A stretch of DNA of 61,351 nucleotides, taken from Acidobacteriota bacterium (GTDB lineage: Bacteria > Acidobacteriota > UBA6911). Location of the stretch: positions 1 through 61,351 of the forward strand of contig JAISUT010000005.1 of assembly GCA_031271905.1 (NCBI GenBank), in the 5' to 3' direction. The translations under genes were made by a program, and so were the position numbers. Of this stretch, positions 52,902 through 61,237 are shown one piece after another; the first letter of the stretch is position 1, and each line of letters opens with the position of its first letter. Under the pieces are notes generated by a model that saw only the letters and a program-made list of their open reading frames with translations, was not told the origin of the DNA and searched no databases.

Positions 52902-54641
52902 TTATTTCAGGTCGGGGACGCGCGAGGCGCTGCCTTTGGCGACCTCGAACTCGCTCGCCTCAAGCAACGTGTACATCGCCTTCTGCAGGGTGATGATCGC
53001 CTGCTTGTAGCGGATGAGCGCTTGCAGTTCGCTGTATTCCGCGCTGGAAAGCTGCTCCTGCGCCTCGAGCACGCGGAAGTTCTCGACCAAGCCCGCCGTG
53101 TAGCGCTTTTCCTGGCCGTCGAGCCGTTCCTGCGACGCCTTGCGCTGTATGCCCGCCACCTCCACCTGGCGGCGGTTGCTCTCCAGCGTCCTCAGGGCGT
53201 TCTTGACCTCCACCTGGATCGACTGCTCCTGCTGGCGGACGGTCATCAACTGGCGCCGCTTCTGGATGTTCTGCTGGGCGATCTGCGCGTCCAACTGGCG
53301 GTTGCGCAGGGGGACGCTTATGCTGAAGCCCACCTGCCAGTTGATGAAGCCTTGGGAGAACAGCGTCTTGTTGACGGTGCCGAAGCCGCCGACCATTTCA
53401 GGCTTGATGGAGTTTCCGCAAACCGACGTCCCCGTCGTCGTGTCAAATGTGCAACTGGTGCTTTGCGGACCAGCCGTCCCGGACGTACCAAACTGTCCGG
53501 TCAGATCCACCTGCCATTTGCGGTTGTTGTTGTACAGGGCGAGTTGCAGGTCGTAGTTCTCCAAGGTGATCCGCGCCTGCTCCAGTTCCGGGCGGTTGCG
53601 CAAGGCGGTCTCGATGGCGACGTCCTCGTCCACGTCGTATTCCTTGAAGTCGGGCTGGTCGGTCGGGACGATCACTTTATTCCAGATGTCGGAGTTGCGG
53701 TCGCTCGACACCAGTTGGCGCAGGTTGTTCTCGGCTTGGAGGATCTGCTCCTCCGCCGAGATCACGCTCACCTCGCGCTGCGCCACCGTGGCCTCGGCGT
53801 CGGTGACCTCCAAGGGGGCGACGGTGCCTACGGCCAGCTTCTTCTTGTTGTCGCGCAGGTTGATTTGCGCCAGCCTCATGGAGTTGCGCTGGATGTCGTA
53901 GTTGCGGATGGCTAAAACCAGGCTCCAATAGTTGGTCTGGATGTTGGAGATGGTGTTGGTGACCTGCTGCCGGAACTGGCTGTCGCTGGTCTGCATGTCC
54001 AGCTTGGCGACCTTGATGCTGTTCCGGTTGGAGTCGATGCGCAGGTTGCGCAGCAGGGGCTGCGTGAACTGGAACGACATCGAGCTGCTGTAGCTCGGGT
54101 TGAACAGGTTCATCGAGCTGTTGGAGTCGGACCTGCCGTTGTTCCAACTCGCCTGGAAAGTCCCGCCGGTCTTGACCGACTGCCGGTACGAGGCGCTCCA
54201 CGACGCGCTCTTGGACGTGTTGTCGCCGCTCAGGCTGGTGTCGAAGGCGCTGGTGTTGGGGCTCTTGCGCGAATTGTAGGAGAGGCTCGACGTCAGCGTG
54301 GGGTCGTAGGTGCCGTAGGCTTGCTGGAGCCGCTGCTGGTTCAGTTCCTCGTTGGTGTCCTGGATGGCGATGTCGAGGTTGTTCTGGAGCGCCAGCTTGG
54401 TCAACTCCGTGAGCGAGAGCGGCAGCGCGGTGCCGTCCTTCTGCGCCTTCTCGATGGGGCTGTCGGGCAACGGGGTGAGTCCATCATCCGCATCTGACGC
54501 ATCGGCGGCCGTCGCGGCGGCGTCTTCCGGCGCGCCTTCCTGCGCAAAGGCGGGAAGCGGACAAATGATGAGTGCCAAAACCAGACCGAACATGCCCGCC
54601 ATCGCCCAAGCGCGTCGCGTCGCAGCCGAACATAATTTCAT
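52902..54641 (-). CDS. TolC-family outer-membrane efflux channel
   Basis: The 579-residue protein has a signal peptide (about 1-33, ending PAFAQ) and an acidic, Ala/Asp-rich linker, then two repeated TolC halves (about 75-570) with long helices: LTELTKLALQNNLDIAIQDT, QVTNTISNIQTNYWSLVLAI, YDIQRNSMRLAQINLRDNKK and the equivalent VRQQEQSIQVEVKNALRTLE late in the protein. It should trimerise as an outer-membrane tunnel. The ATG at 54641 follows AAGGAG. No membrane-fusion or inner-membrane pump gene is adjacent, so its partners are elsewhere. A Cys-containing loop (STSCTFDTTTGTSVCGN) interrupts one strand region. Confidence 0.9.
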   Translation of the reverse strand: MKLCSAATRRAWAMAGMFGLVLALIICPLPAFAQEGAPEDAAATAADASDADDGLTPLPDSPIEKAQKDGTALPLSLTELTKLALQNNLDIAIQDTNEELNQQRLQQAYGTYDPTLTSSLSYNSRKSPNTSAFDTSLSGDNTSKSASWSASYRQSVKTGGTFQASWNNGRSDSNSSMNLFNPSYSSSMSFQFTQPLLRNLRIDSNRNSIKVAKLDMQTSDSQFRQQVTNTISNIQTNYWSLVLAIRNYDIQRNSMRLAQINLRDNKKKLAVGTVAPLEVTDAEATVAQREVSVISAEEQILQAENNLRQLVSSDRNSDIWNKVIVPTDQPDFKEYDVDEDVAIETALRNRPELEQARITLENYDLQLALYNNNRKWQVDLTGQFGTSGTAGPQSTSCTFDTTTGTSVCGNSIKPEMVGGFGTVNKTLFSQGFINWQVGFSISVPLRNRQLDAQIAQQNIQKRRQLMTVRQQEQSIQVEVKNALRTLESNRRQVEVAGIQRKASQERLDGQEKRYTAGLVENFRVLEAQEQLSSAEYSELQALIRYKQAIITLQKAMYTLLEASEFEVAKGSASRVPDLK

Positions 54642-55048
54642 ACCGAACTCCTTCGTTAAAAAAGCCTGAACCAGCGCTTCCGCGTAACAGCTATCAATAC
54701 GATAAACCGTTGAAAACTGTTTCAACTACCTCGCGAATGTTTCCGCCCCTGATCCAGCGTGTGCAAGCGTAACCGGTATTCTAATGAACGCCCCTCCGTT
54801 TCGACCAACTTTTTTTGGAGGAAATTGGAAAAAAGCGGGAAAGGGGGCAACGCCGCCGCCGTCCGGGCATCGGCCATGCCCTCGATTACTTCACCCCGAG
54901 CCGACTCCCGGGGACGACGACGTTGCGCTTTCCCTGTTGCACGAAGCGTGCCCATCCGTGCAGGGGCGCGGATATTATCCGTCAACTGCTGCAATCAAGA
55001 GAGATATGGCATCGCCGCCCCGGGCGCGTCCTCGGCGCGGGCACCCAA

Positions 55049-55094
55049 AAGTGAGCTCACTTGTTTACTTCTTTTCAACAAGTGAGCTCATTTG
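55049..55094. promoter_or_regulatory. Twin palindromes, candidate operator
   Basis: AAGTGAGCTCACTT (55049-55062) is a perfect palindrome, and CAAGTGAGCTCATTTG (55079-55094) has one mismatch. Their centres are 31 bp apart, about three helical turns, so two dimers could bind the same face. The site lies about 300 bases upstream of the selenoprotein gene and about 410 bases upstream of the divergent TolC-like gene. The regulator is unknown. Confidence 0.55.
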
Positions 55095-55263
55095 TCCATT
55101 TTTCCACAGGCGCCCTCGGGACGGGGCGGGGGGCGGAGGCGGGGGGATGCCGCAGCCTACCCGGACGCGAATCCGGGCGTAAAACAAAAGCGCGGGGCGG
55201 GCGTAATTTTTTTCGGCTGTCGAAGCTGGCGCCGGTGTTATCATGAACGCGCCGAAATTATAT

Positions 55264-55328
55264 GGGGCGGCCTCCCCAAAGCCCGCAGACCAGGCGCTGA
55301 CGCGGCATTCGGGTTTTCAGAGGCGACC
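55264..55328 (+). repeat. Dispersed ~64-bp element, copy D
   Basis: A diverged copy: GGGGCGGCCTCCCCAAAG at the left, CCCGCAGACCAGGCGCTGAC in the middle and TTCGGGTTTTCAGAGGCGAC at the right, aligning along its length with copies A and C. It ends about 50 bases before the selenoprotein ATG, in the same orientation as the gene. Confidence 0.65.
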
Positions 55329-55378
55329 AGAGACATCAGGAGGGGCGCGGGGGACGCCACGCCCTCCCAGGAGGTTCA

Positions 55379-56749
55379 ATGAGAAGAAAGTCAGAGATTC
55401 TGTTGCTTTTCCTGAGCGCCGCGGTTCTGCTCGCGTTGGGGTTCACGACGAACGGCACCCGCGCCGCAGACGGCTCGAAGATCACGGTGGCATACAGCGG
55501 CAACCTGCTGGGCTACTCCGAGCCCTGTGGCTGAGCGGACACCGGCGCACAGCTCGGCGGGCTGTACAAGAAGGCGTATTATCTGGACGAATACCGCAAG
55601 ACCCATCCGGGGCTGGTGATCGTCGATTCGGGCGACCTGTTCAACGAGGACGAGGAGATTCCCGAATCGGTCGAGAAATCGGCGAAATTGAAGGCGGAGC
55701 TGTTCGTTGACATCTACAAGGCGATCGGCATCGACGCCGTCAACGTGGGCGAGCTGGATCTGGTCTTGGGCATCGACTACCTCAAGGAGCTCAGCGCGAA
55801 GCACGACTTCCCGCTCGTCTCGGCCAACCTGGTCGGCGCCGACGGCAAGCCGATCTTCAAGCCCTACGTCATCGCCAAGGCCGGAGGCAAGAACATCGGC
55901 ATCATGGGGCTGATGGGCGACACGTCGGGGTTGCCGGCCAAGGTCGGCGAGATCACCGGCGGCGCGGCCACGGTGACCGACGCGGTCAAGGCGGCGGAAG
56001 CCGTCGTGGCGGAGCTGACGGGCAAGGTCGATTACATCATCGCCCTGACGCACGAGCAGGCCAACCGCGACTGGGTCATCGCCCGCAGGGTGAAGGGGGT
56101 CAACCTGGTGGTCGGCGGCCATGACAAGCAGCGGACGCCGGACGCCCTGGAGACCGACACGTCGCAGATCGTGCGCGCCGGCGAGAAGGGGCAGTACCAG
56201 GGGATGTTCGAGGTGGATCTGGACGACAAGTCGTTCACCAACGAGCTGTTCCCCTACGGCGACGACGTCGGGAGCGACCCGAAGATCAAGGCGATGCTCA
56301 CCGCCTACAACGACAAGGTCGCCGAGATGTACAGCGGCGGCGCGAGCGCGGGCGTGAACCCGGCGGCGAACGTGGAGTTGCGCAGCGAGAAGTGCGGCAT
56401 GTGCCATGCGGACGCGCTGGCGAAGTGGAAGGCCACCAACCACGCCAAGGCGTATGCCACGCTGGTGGACAAGGCCAAGAACTACGACCCGAAGTGCCTG
56501 TCCTGCCACACGGTGCTGTTCGAGAAGCCGGGCGGCTTCAACATGACGCAGCAGCAGATGGAGCTGGTCAACGTGCAGTGCGAGTCGTGCCACGGCGACG
56601 CCTCGGCGCACCTTGGGGACATGTCGCAGAAGCCCGCCAAGCCGACCATCCAGACGTGCGTGACATGCCATGACACGGAGGACAGGAAGAAGGACGCCTT
56701 CCTCAAGAACGAGACGCTCGCCATGGAGAAGATCAAGCACACGAAGTAA
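55379..56749 (+). CDS. UshA-like tetraheme cytochrome with a predicted selenocysteine
   Basis: Reading through one in-frame TGA (55532-55534) gives a 456-residue exported protein that starts at ATG 55379 after an AGGAGG site. A signal peptide (about 1-31) is followed by AYSGNLLGYSEPCG-Sec-AD, then IVDSGDLFNEDE, a metallophosphoesterase/5'-nucleotidase-like domain (to about 310) and four c-type heme sites: C339 (CGMCH), C373 (CLSCH), C401 (CESCH) and C427 (CVTCH). Relatives in other bacteria carry Cys at the Sec position (EPCGC), which is how I recognise recoding rather than a nonsense mutation. Without recoding, translation would have to begin after the stop and lose the signal peptide, which the hemes require. 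A SECIS-like hairpin follows the TGA. Periplasmic redox function is likely; the reaction is unknown. Confidence 0.85.
55532..55567 (+). promoter_or_regulatory. In-frame TGA with SECIS-like hairpin
   Basis: Fourteen bases after the TGA, ACAGC (55549-55553) pairs with GCTGT (55561-55565) around a seven-base G-containing loop (TCGGCGG). Size, distance and G-rich loop are in the range of bacterial SECIS elements recognised by SelB. The stem is short, so recoding is predicted rather than proven. Confidence 0.6.
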
Positions 56750-56817
56750 GCCATCGCCCCGTCCCGCCCCTCGGAGCGGGACGGGCGCCTGCGGCGCAAG
56801 CGGCGCGGGCGCGAAAG

Positions 56818-56867
56818 TGGAACCGAAAGAGGGGCGGCTGCGGGACGGCGCCCCTCTTTCGGTTCCA
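56818..56867. terminator. 19-bp perfect inverted repeat, probable bidirectional terminator
   Basis: GGAACCGAAAGAGGGGCG and its exact complement CGCCCCTCTTTCGGTTCC, plus one flanking T-A pair, enclose a 12-base loop. It lies between two convergent genes. There is no T-tract, so a very stable barrier hairpin is the best reading. Confidence 0.55.
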
Positions 56868-57031
56868 ATCCAACGGTTTCAATCCGGTCGCGGGGCGTCG
56901 TCCCCCAACGCCCGTCCGCGCCCATGCCCGTCTCCTGCACTCCCCATGTCGATTGCCGGCGGACATCGCGTCCACGCCCCGCACAGGTTCGCCTCGATGG
57001 CGCGCCCCAAATGCGGTTTGGCGGCCGGTGA

Positions 57032-58591
57032 TTACACAGGCTCCGCGAGCCAGCCGTCGATCTGGCGCTTCGCGGAATCGAAGTTCACGCCGAAGAGGAT
57101 GACGCGCTTGCCTTGCTTTGCCGCCGCCGCGTATTTGGCGGCGTAGTTCTTCTTCCGTATCTGCGCGACGGCCTCCTTGGCGCTGCGATCCAGCTTGAAC
57201 TCGAAGATGTACACGCGGTCGCCGACAGCCACGCCGGAGTCCAGCGCCCCGGAATGCACCGGCTCCTCGGCGGTGGCGGGAAGCCCCACGAGGCGCATCG
57301 CCATGAAGGCGACCGTGTGGTAGTACGCCTCCCGCTTGATGTGCAGTTGCCACGGGATGGCCCCCAGGAGCGCGTTCAGCTCCTCGACGAACGCCTCGTG
57401 GTCTTCCGCCAGCAACGCCTCGAACATCCTGTCCAACGCGGGGTCGGGCTGGACGCCGGGCAGGTAGTCGTCCAGCAGGAACGTCTCGAAGGCCGATTCC
57501 ACTTCGTAGTTCGGGAAACCTAGCTGGTAGGCGCGCCCGCCGCGTGGCGCGTCGACCGCGCCTTGAATGGTCAGGTAGCCGGTCTGCACCAGCAGCGGCA
57601 GCGGCTGCAGCTTGCCCACATCGAACTGGCTGAAGTTCAAGCTGTTCACCGGAGCGGCCAGATCGCGGGCGAAGTCGAAGCCGTCGTCCTTGGCGAGTTT
57701 GAAGAGGATGCCCGGCGAGCCGGTCTCGAACCAGTAGTTGTCGAACTTGCCGCCGCTGGAGAAGAACCGCGCCACCGAGACCGGGTTGTAGACCGTCTCG
57801 GCGCCTTCCTCGAAGCGGTAGCCGTTGTACCAGCGGCGCATCCGCGCCAGCAGCTCCCCGCGCTCGATCCCTTGCGTCCGGGCGGCGTCGGCTATGTGCT
57901 CCGCGAAGTTCGCCTCCAGCTCCTCCTGAGTGTAGCCGAGCATGGCGGCGAACCTGCCGTCCATAGTGACGTCGGTCAGGTGGTTCAGCTTCGAGAAGAC
58001 GGAGACTTTCGTGAACTTGGCGACGCCGGTGATGAAGACGAAGCGCTGGCGCGGCTCGGTCGCCTTGATGACGCCGTAGAACCCCTCCAACGCCTCGCGC
58101 AGCGCCTCCACCTCGGGCCTGCCCACGTTGTCCAGTATCGGCTTGTCGTATTCGTCTACGAGGACCACCGCCGGAGCCGTGGCGGAAGCCTTGATGATCA
58201 GCTCGCGGAAGGCTTCCTGCGTGATTTCCTCCGTCAGCGTCACGCCGAGGTTGCGGGCGTTTTCATCCAGGATCACACGCAACGAGCGGTCGAGGGCTTC
58301 GGGGGTGTCGTTCTTCCGGTCGCCCATGTCCAGGTGGATGACCGGGTAGGGTCGCCAGTCGTAGTCCTCTTTGTCGATGGCGAGCCCTTGGAACAGCTCG
58401 CGCTTCCCTTGGAAGACCGCTTTGAGCGTGGACAGCGTCAGCGACTTGCCGAAGCGGCGCGGGCGCGACAGGAAGTAGATGCCCACGGACGGGCGCACCA
58501 GCTCCCAAAGGAACGCCGTCTTGTCGACGTAGAGGAAGTCGCCTTTGCGCAAGTTCTCGAACGTGTAAACCGAGCTGGTCAAATTCTTCAT
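57032..58591 (-). CDS. AAA-ATPase-like / PD-(D/E)XK nuclease-family protein
   Basis: The 519-residue protein has the AAA-ATPase-like N-terminal half with Walker A in FLSRPRRFGKSLTLSTLKAV and Walker B in VVLVDEYDKPI, a KATEPRQRFVFITGVAKFT segment, and a C-terminal PD-(D/E)XK-type domain with GALDSGVAVGD and the catalytic VYIFEFKL. This pairing is very common in gut anaerobes and some marine bacteria, often in many copies; function is unknown but defence or mobile-element roles have been suggested. The start at ATG 58591 matches relatives (MKNLTSSVYTFENLRKGDFL); an in-frame ATG four codons upstream is possible. It stands alone. Confidence 0.85.
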   Translation of the reverse strand: MKNLTSSVYTFENLRKGDFLYVDKTAFLWELVRPSVGIYFLSRPRRFGKSLTLSTLKAVFQGKRELFQGLAIDKEDYDWRPYPVIHLDMGDRKNDTPEALDRSLRVILDENARNLGVTLTEEITQEAFRELIIKASATAPAVVLVDEYDKPILDNVGRPEVEALREALEGFYGVIKATEPRQRFVFITGVAKFTKVSVFSKLNHLTDVTMDGRFAAMLGYTQEELEANFAEHIADAARTQGIERGELLARMRRWYNGYRFEEGAETVYNPVSVARFFSSGGKFDNYWFETGSPGILFKLAKDDGFDFARDLAAPVNSLNFSQFDVGKLQPLPLLVQTGYLTIQGAVDAPRGGRAYQLGFPNYEVESAFETFLLDDYLPGVQPDPALDRMFEALLAEDHEAFVEELNALLGAIPWQLHIKREAYYHTVAFMAMRLVGLPATAEEPVHSGALDSGVAVGDRVYIFEFKLDRSAKEAVAQIRKKNYAAKYAAAAKQGKRVILFGVNFDSAKRQIDGWLAEPV

Positions 58592-58769
58592 GCCGTTAAT
58601 CATAGCAGAATCCGCGACCCGCCATCGCCCAAACCTGCCGCCCGAACACCCACCGCCCGACCGTGAAGCGGTTGCGTGTCAACCTCACAAGGTCGCACGG
58701 GCGGGTCCGCATCCATGCCGTCGATAAAAAAACGGATGCGCGTCGGGACGCTCGTGTACAATTCCGTGC

Positions 58770-60128
58770 ATGGTGGGGACGCAGACGGTGATGGGGGGGC
58801 GTGGGATGTGGCGCGCCGCAGCCGACATGGCGGTGGACGCGGGGACGTTCGCGCTCTGCTGCTTCGCCGCGACCGCCTTCGGCTCGAACGAGCCTTGGGC
58901 GATGGGGCTGATCGCCGCCGCCTCCGGCGTGTTGTTGGCATGCAGGCTCATCCCCATGATCTGGAGCGGCGAGCGCCCGGCGACCCCGTGGTCCGCCTAT
59001 CCGCCCCTGCTCCTGTTCTGCGCCTTCGCCGGCGCGCAGGCGCTGTTTTGGCGGCGCGGGCTCCCCGAGGCGGGCCTCTGGTCCATCCACACGGTGGAGC
59101 GGCATTCCACGGTCTTGTACCTGATGCTGGCGGTTTCCTATGCGGCGGCGGCGTTCCTGGTGCAAAACGGCTTCGGCTCGCGCCGGAGGCTTCGCCTGCT
59201 GTGGCTGGGCGTCATCGCCCTGGGTGCCTTCGAAGCCGTGTACGGCCTGGTCCAGTACATGGGCGACTACGATTTCATCTGGCATTTTGAGAAGGCGTCC
59301 TATCGCGGCATGGCGACCGGGACGTTCGTCAACCGCAACCACTATGCGCTTTTCATGAACCTCGCGCTTTGCGCCGGGGCAGGCTTCCTGTTCTACCGCG
59401 CAAAGCGGATGCAAGGGCCCGGCGACCTTTCCTTGCGCGGTGTCGTCAAGCATCCCGACTCGGCGAAGTTGCTCTGGTTCGGCATAGTCCTCGCGCTCAT
59501 GGGGCTGGCGGTGGTCTTTTCCACGTCGCGCATGGGCATCGCGGCGATGCTGGGTGCTTCCGGGGCGATGCTGGTCGCCGTCCGCTCGCTGGAGGCGGGG
59601 AGGCGCGGCGTCCTCGCCGGCCTGCTCGTCCTGGCGGCGATCGTCGGGTTGGCGCTCTACATGGGCTTGGAGCCGGTCATAGAACGGTTTCAAAGCATCG
59701 AGATGAGCATGGACTATGACAGGATGCCGCTATGGCGCGACGCATGGCCGATGGCGGCGCGCCATTTCCTTTTCGGGCAGGGGTTGGGGAGCTTCCAATG
59801 GACTTATCCCGCATATGAGACCGTGGCGCCGGACATCCCCGCCCGATACGCGCACAACGACTACCTGCAGGCGGTCGCGGAAACCGGGGTCGCGGGGCTG
59901 GCGTTGCTTTTATGGGCGGCGGCGGCCCTCTGGCGGACGGCGTTGCGGAACCTGCGGAGCGCGTCGCCGTTCGTCGGCGGGATCGGTCTCGCGTCCATCG
60001 GCGCCATGACCGCCATAGCCATGCAGGAGATCACCGACTTCGGGTTGTACATCCCCGGCGTGGCGGTCATGGCGGCGGTGCTGGCGGGGTTGAACCTGCG
60101 CGCCGCCGGCGAGGCGCCGCCCCGGTAG
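58770..60128 (+). CDS. O-antigen ligase / Wzy-like polymerase family membrane protein
   Basis: The 452-residue polytopic membrane protein has about ten to twelve hydrophobic helices. The large periplasmic loop shows the family features: FVNRNHYALFMNLALCAG, MPLWRDAWPMAARHFLFGQG, LGSFQWTYPAYE and ARYAHNDYLQAVAETGVAGL. Such enzymes ligate or polymerise surface polysaccharide at the periplasmic face. No glycosyltransferases lie nearby. The start is uncertain: ATG 58770, 58791 and 58806 are all in frame, and the last has the most purine-rich upstream sequence. Confidence 0.85.
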   Translation: MVGTQTVMGGRGMWRAAADMAVDAGTFALCCFAATAFGSNEPWAMGLIAAASGVLLACRLIPMIWSGERPATPWSAYPPLLLFCAFAGAQALFWRRGLPEAGLWSIHTVERHSTVLYLMLAVSYAAAAFLVQNGFGSRRRLRLLWLGVIALGAFEAVYGLVQYMGDYDFIWHFEKASYRGMATGTFVNRNHYALFMNLALCAGAGFLFYRAKRMQGPGDLSLRGVVKHPDSAKLLWFGIVLALMGLAVVFSTSRMGIAAMLGASGAMLVAVRSLEAGRRGVLAGLLVLAAIVGLALYMGLEPVIERFQSIEMSMDYDRMPLWRDAWPMAARHFLFGQGLGSFQWTYPAYETVAPDIPARYAHNDYLQAVAETGVAGLALLLWAAAALWRTALRNLRSASPFVGGIGLASIGAMTAIAMQEITDFGLYIPGVAVMAAVLAGLNLRAAGEAPPR

Positions 60129-60352
60129 GACGGGCGCGGCGTGCCGACGCCCCCCTGGGACAGGGGATGCGGTGCCGGCGGATGCCGCCGCCTCGCCCCT
60201 GCTCCCGTTCTGCGCCTTCTGGTAATTCCTTCGTGCGTATGACATCCTTTTCACTTTGCCGCAGTCTACGGGACTGCGGCGGGGTTGGCCCCGTGTGCTT
60301 CGCGTGGACCGGCCGATGGATGGGGAATTACATGGAGAGAAGGGGGCCTGTG

Positions 60353-61237
60353 ATGCGAGAAACGATGCGAAAGTCGATGTTGGTCGTCGCCGCGACGGCG
60401 TTTGCCTGCGCCTTGGCCGCGCCGCCCGCCGCCCGCGCCGCCGAGTGCGACCGGGAATGCCTCAAGGGCTTTGTCACGCAGTACCTGGACGCCCTGGCGG
60501 CCCACAAGCCGGAGTCGCTGCCGGTGACGGCGGACATGAAGTTCACCGAGGACTGCAAGACGTTGAAGCTCGGCGAGGGGATGTGGAAGACCTTCTCCAG
60601 GCAGACCGGCTACCGCCGCGACATCTTGGACGTGAAGCAGGGGGTGGCGGTCTCGTTCCTGGTGGTGGAGGAAGGGGCGTCGCCGACCCTCTACGTGATC
60701 CGCCTGAAGGTCGATGGCGGGAAGATCTCCGAGATCGAGACGATGGCGGTGCGCAACAAGGAGGAGGGGATGCTCTTCAACACGGAGAACCTGAAGGCGG
60801 TCAGCCCGCTGATGGCGGCCACAGTGCCCGCCGCCGATAAGACCGCACGCGAGGAAGCCGTGAAGATCGCCCTCACCTATCCCGCCGGGCTCAAGGTCGG
60901 GAGCTTCGTGAAGGTGGACTCCCCGATGGCGGAGGACGCCTACAGGTACGAGAACGGCCAGCTCATGGCGGGCCCCGGATGCACGTTCTTCAAAGGGTGC
61001 GACGTGATGAAGACGCAGATGATCCCCACGCTGTCGGAGATCACCCACCGCGTGATCGCCGTGGACGAAGACTTGGGCGTGGTGGCCGTGCGCATGAACT
61101 TCGGCAAGGGCTCCACCTTCGCGGGGGACGGCGTTTTGGACGTCTGGCACTCCTTCAAGATCTACGGCGGGCTGATACACGCCGCCGAAGCCTACTGCGA
61201 GATCGTCCCCGGCGGCACCCCGTCGGGCTGGGATTAG
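60353..61237 (+). CDS. Exported protein of unknown function (DUF8021-like)
   Basis: The 294-residue protein has a signal peptide (about 1-30, ending ARAAEC), then CDRECLKGFVTQYLDALAAH and two similar alpha+beta halves: TADMKFTEDCKTLKLGEGMW with IRLKVDGGKISEIETMAVRN, and a later CTFFKGCDVM with VVAVRMNFGKGSTF. The 'CDR-CL-GFV-QYLDAL' opening followed by an SnoaL/NTF2-like pattern matches an uncharacterised family. The ATG at 60353 has AAGGGGG upstream. It is the last gene before the low-complexity right end. Confidence 0.75.
   Translation: MRETMRKSMLVVAATAFACALAAPPAARAAECDRECLKGFVTQYLDALAAHKPESLPVTADMKFTEDCKTLKLGEGMWKTFSRQTGYRRDILDVKQGVAVSFLVVEEGASPTLYVIRLKVDGGKISEIETMAVRNKEEGMLFNTENLKAVSPLMAATVPAADKTAREEAVKIALTYPAGLKVGSFVKVDSPMAEDAYRYENGQLMAGPGCTFFKGCDVMKTQMIPTLSEITHRVIAVDEDLGVVAVRMNFGKGSTFAGDGVLDVWHSFKIYGGLIHAAEAYCEIVPGGTPSGWD

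Larger units (their letters stand above)
54642..55378. other. Gene-free region with twin palindromes and a dispersed element
   Basis: About 740 bases between the divergent TolC-like and selenoprotein genes show no supported gene. The two palindromes (55049-55094) and element copy D (55264-55328) lie here. An AT-rich stretch around 55060-55080 separates the palindromes and may be part of a promoter. Confidence 0.55.

Noticed and set aside
55379-55534. Nonsense mutation making the UshA-like cytochrome a pseudogene
   Set aside because: The rest of the frame is intact, the TGA replaces a conserved Cys codon position, a SECIS-like hairpin follows, and selenium-linked yedF is nearby.
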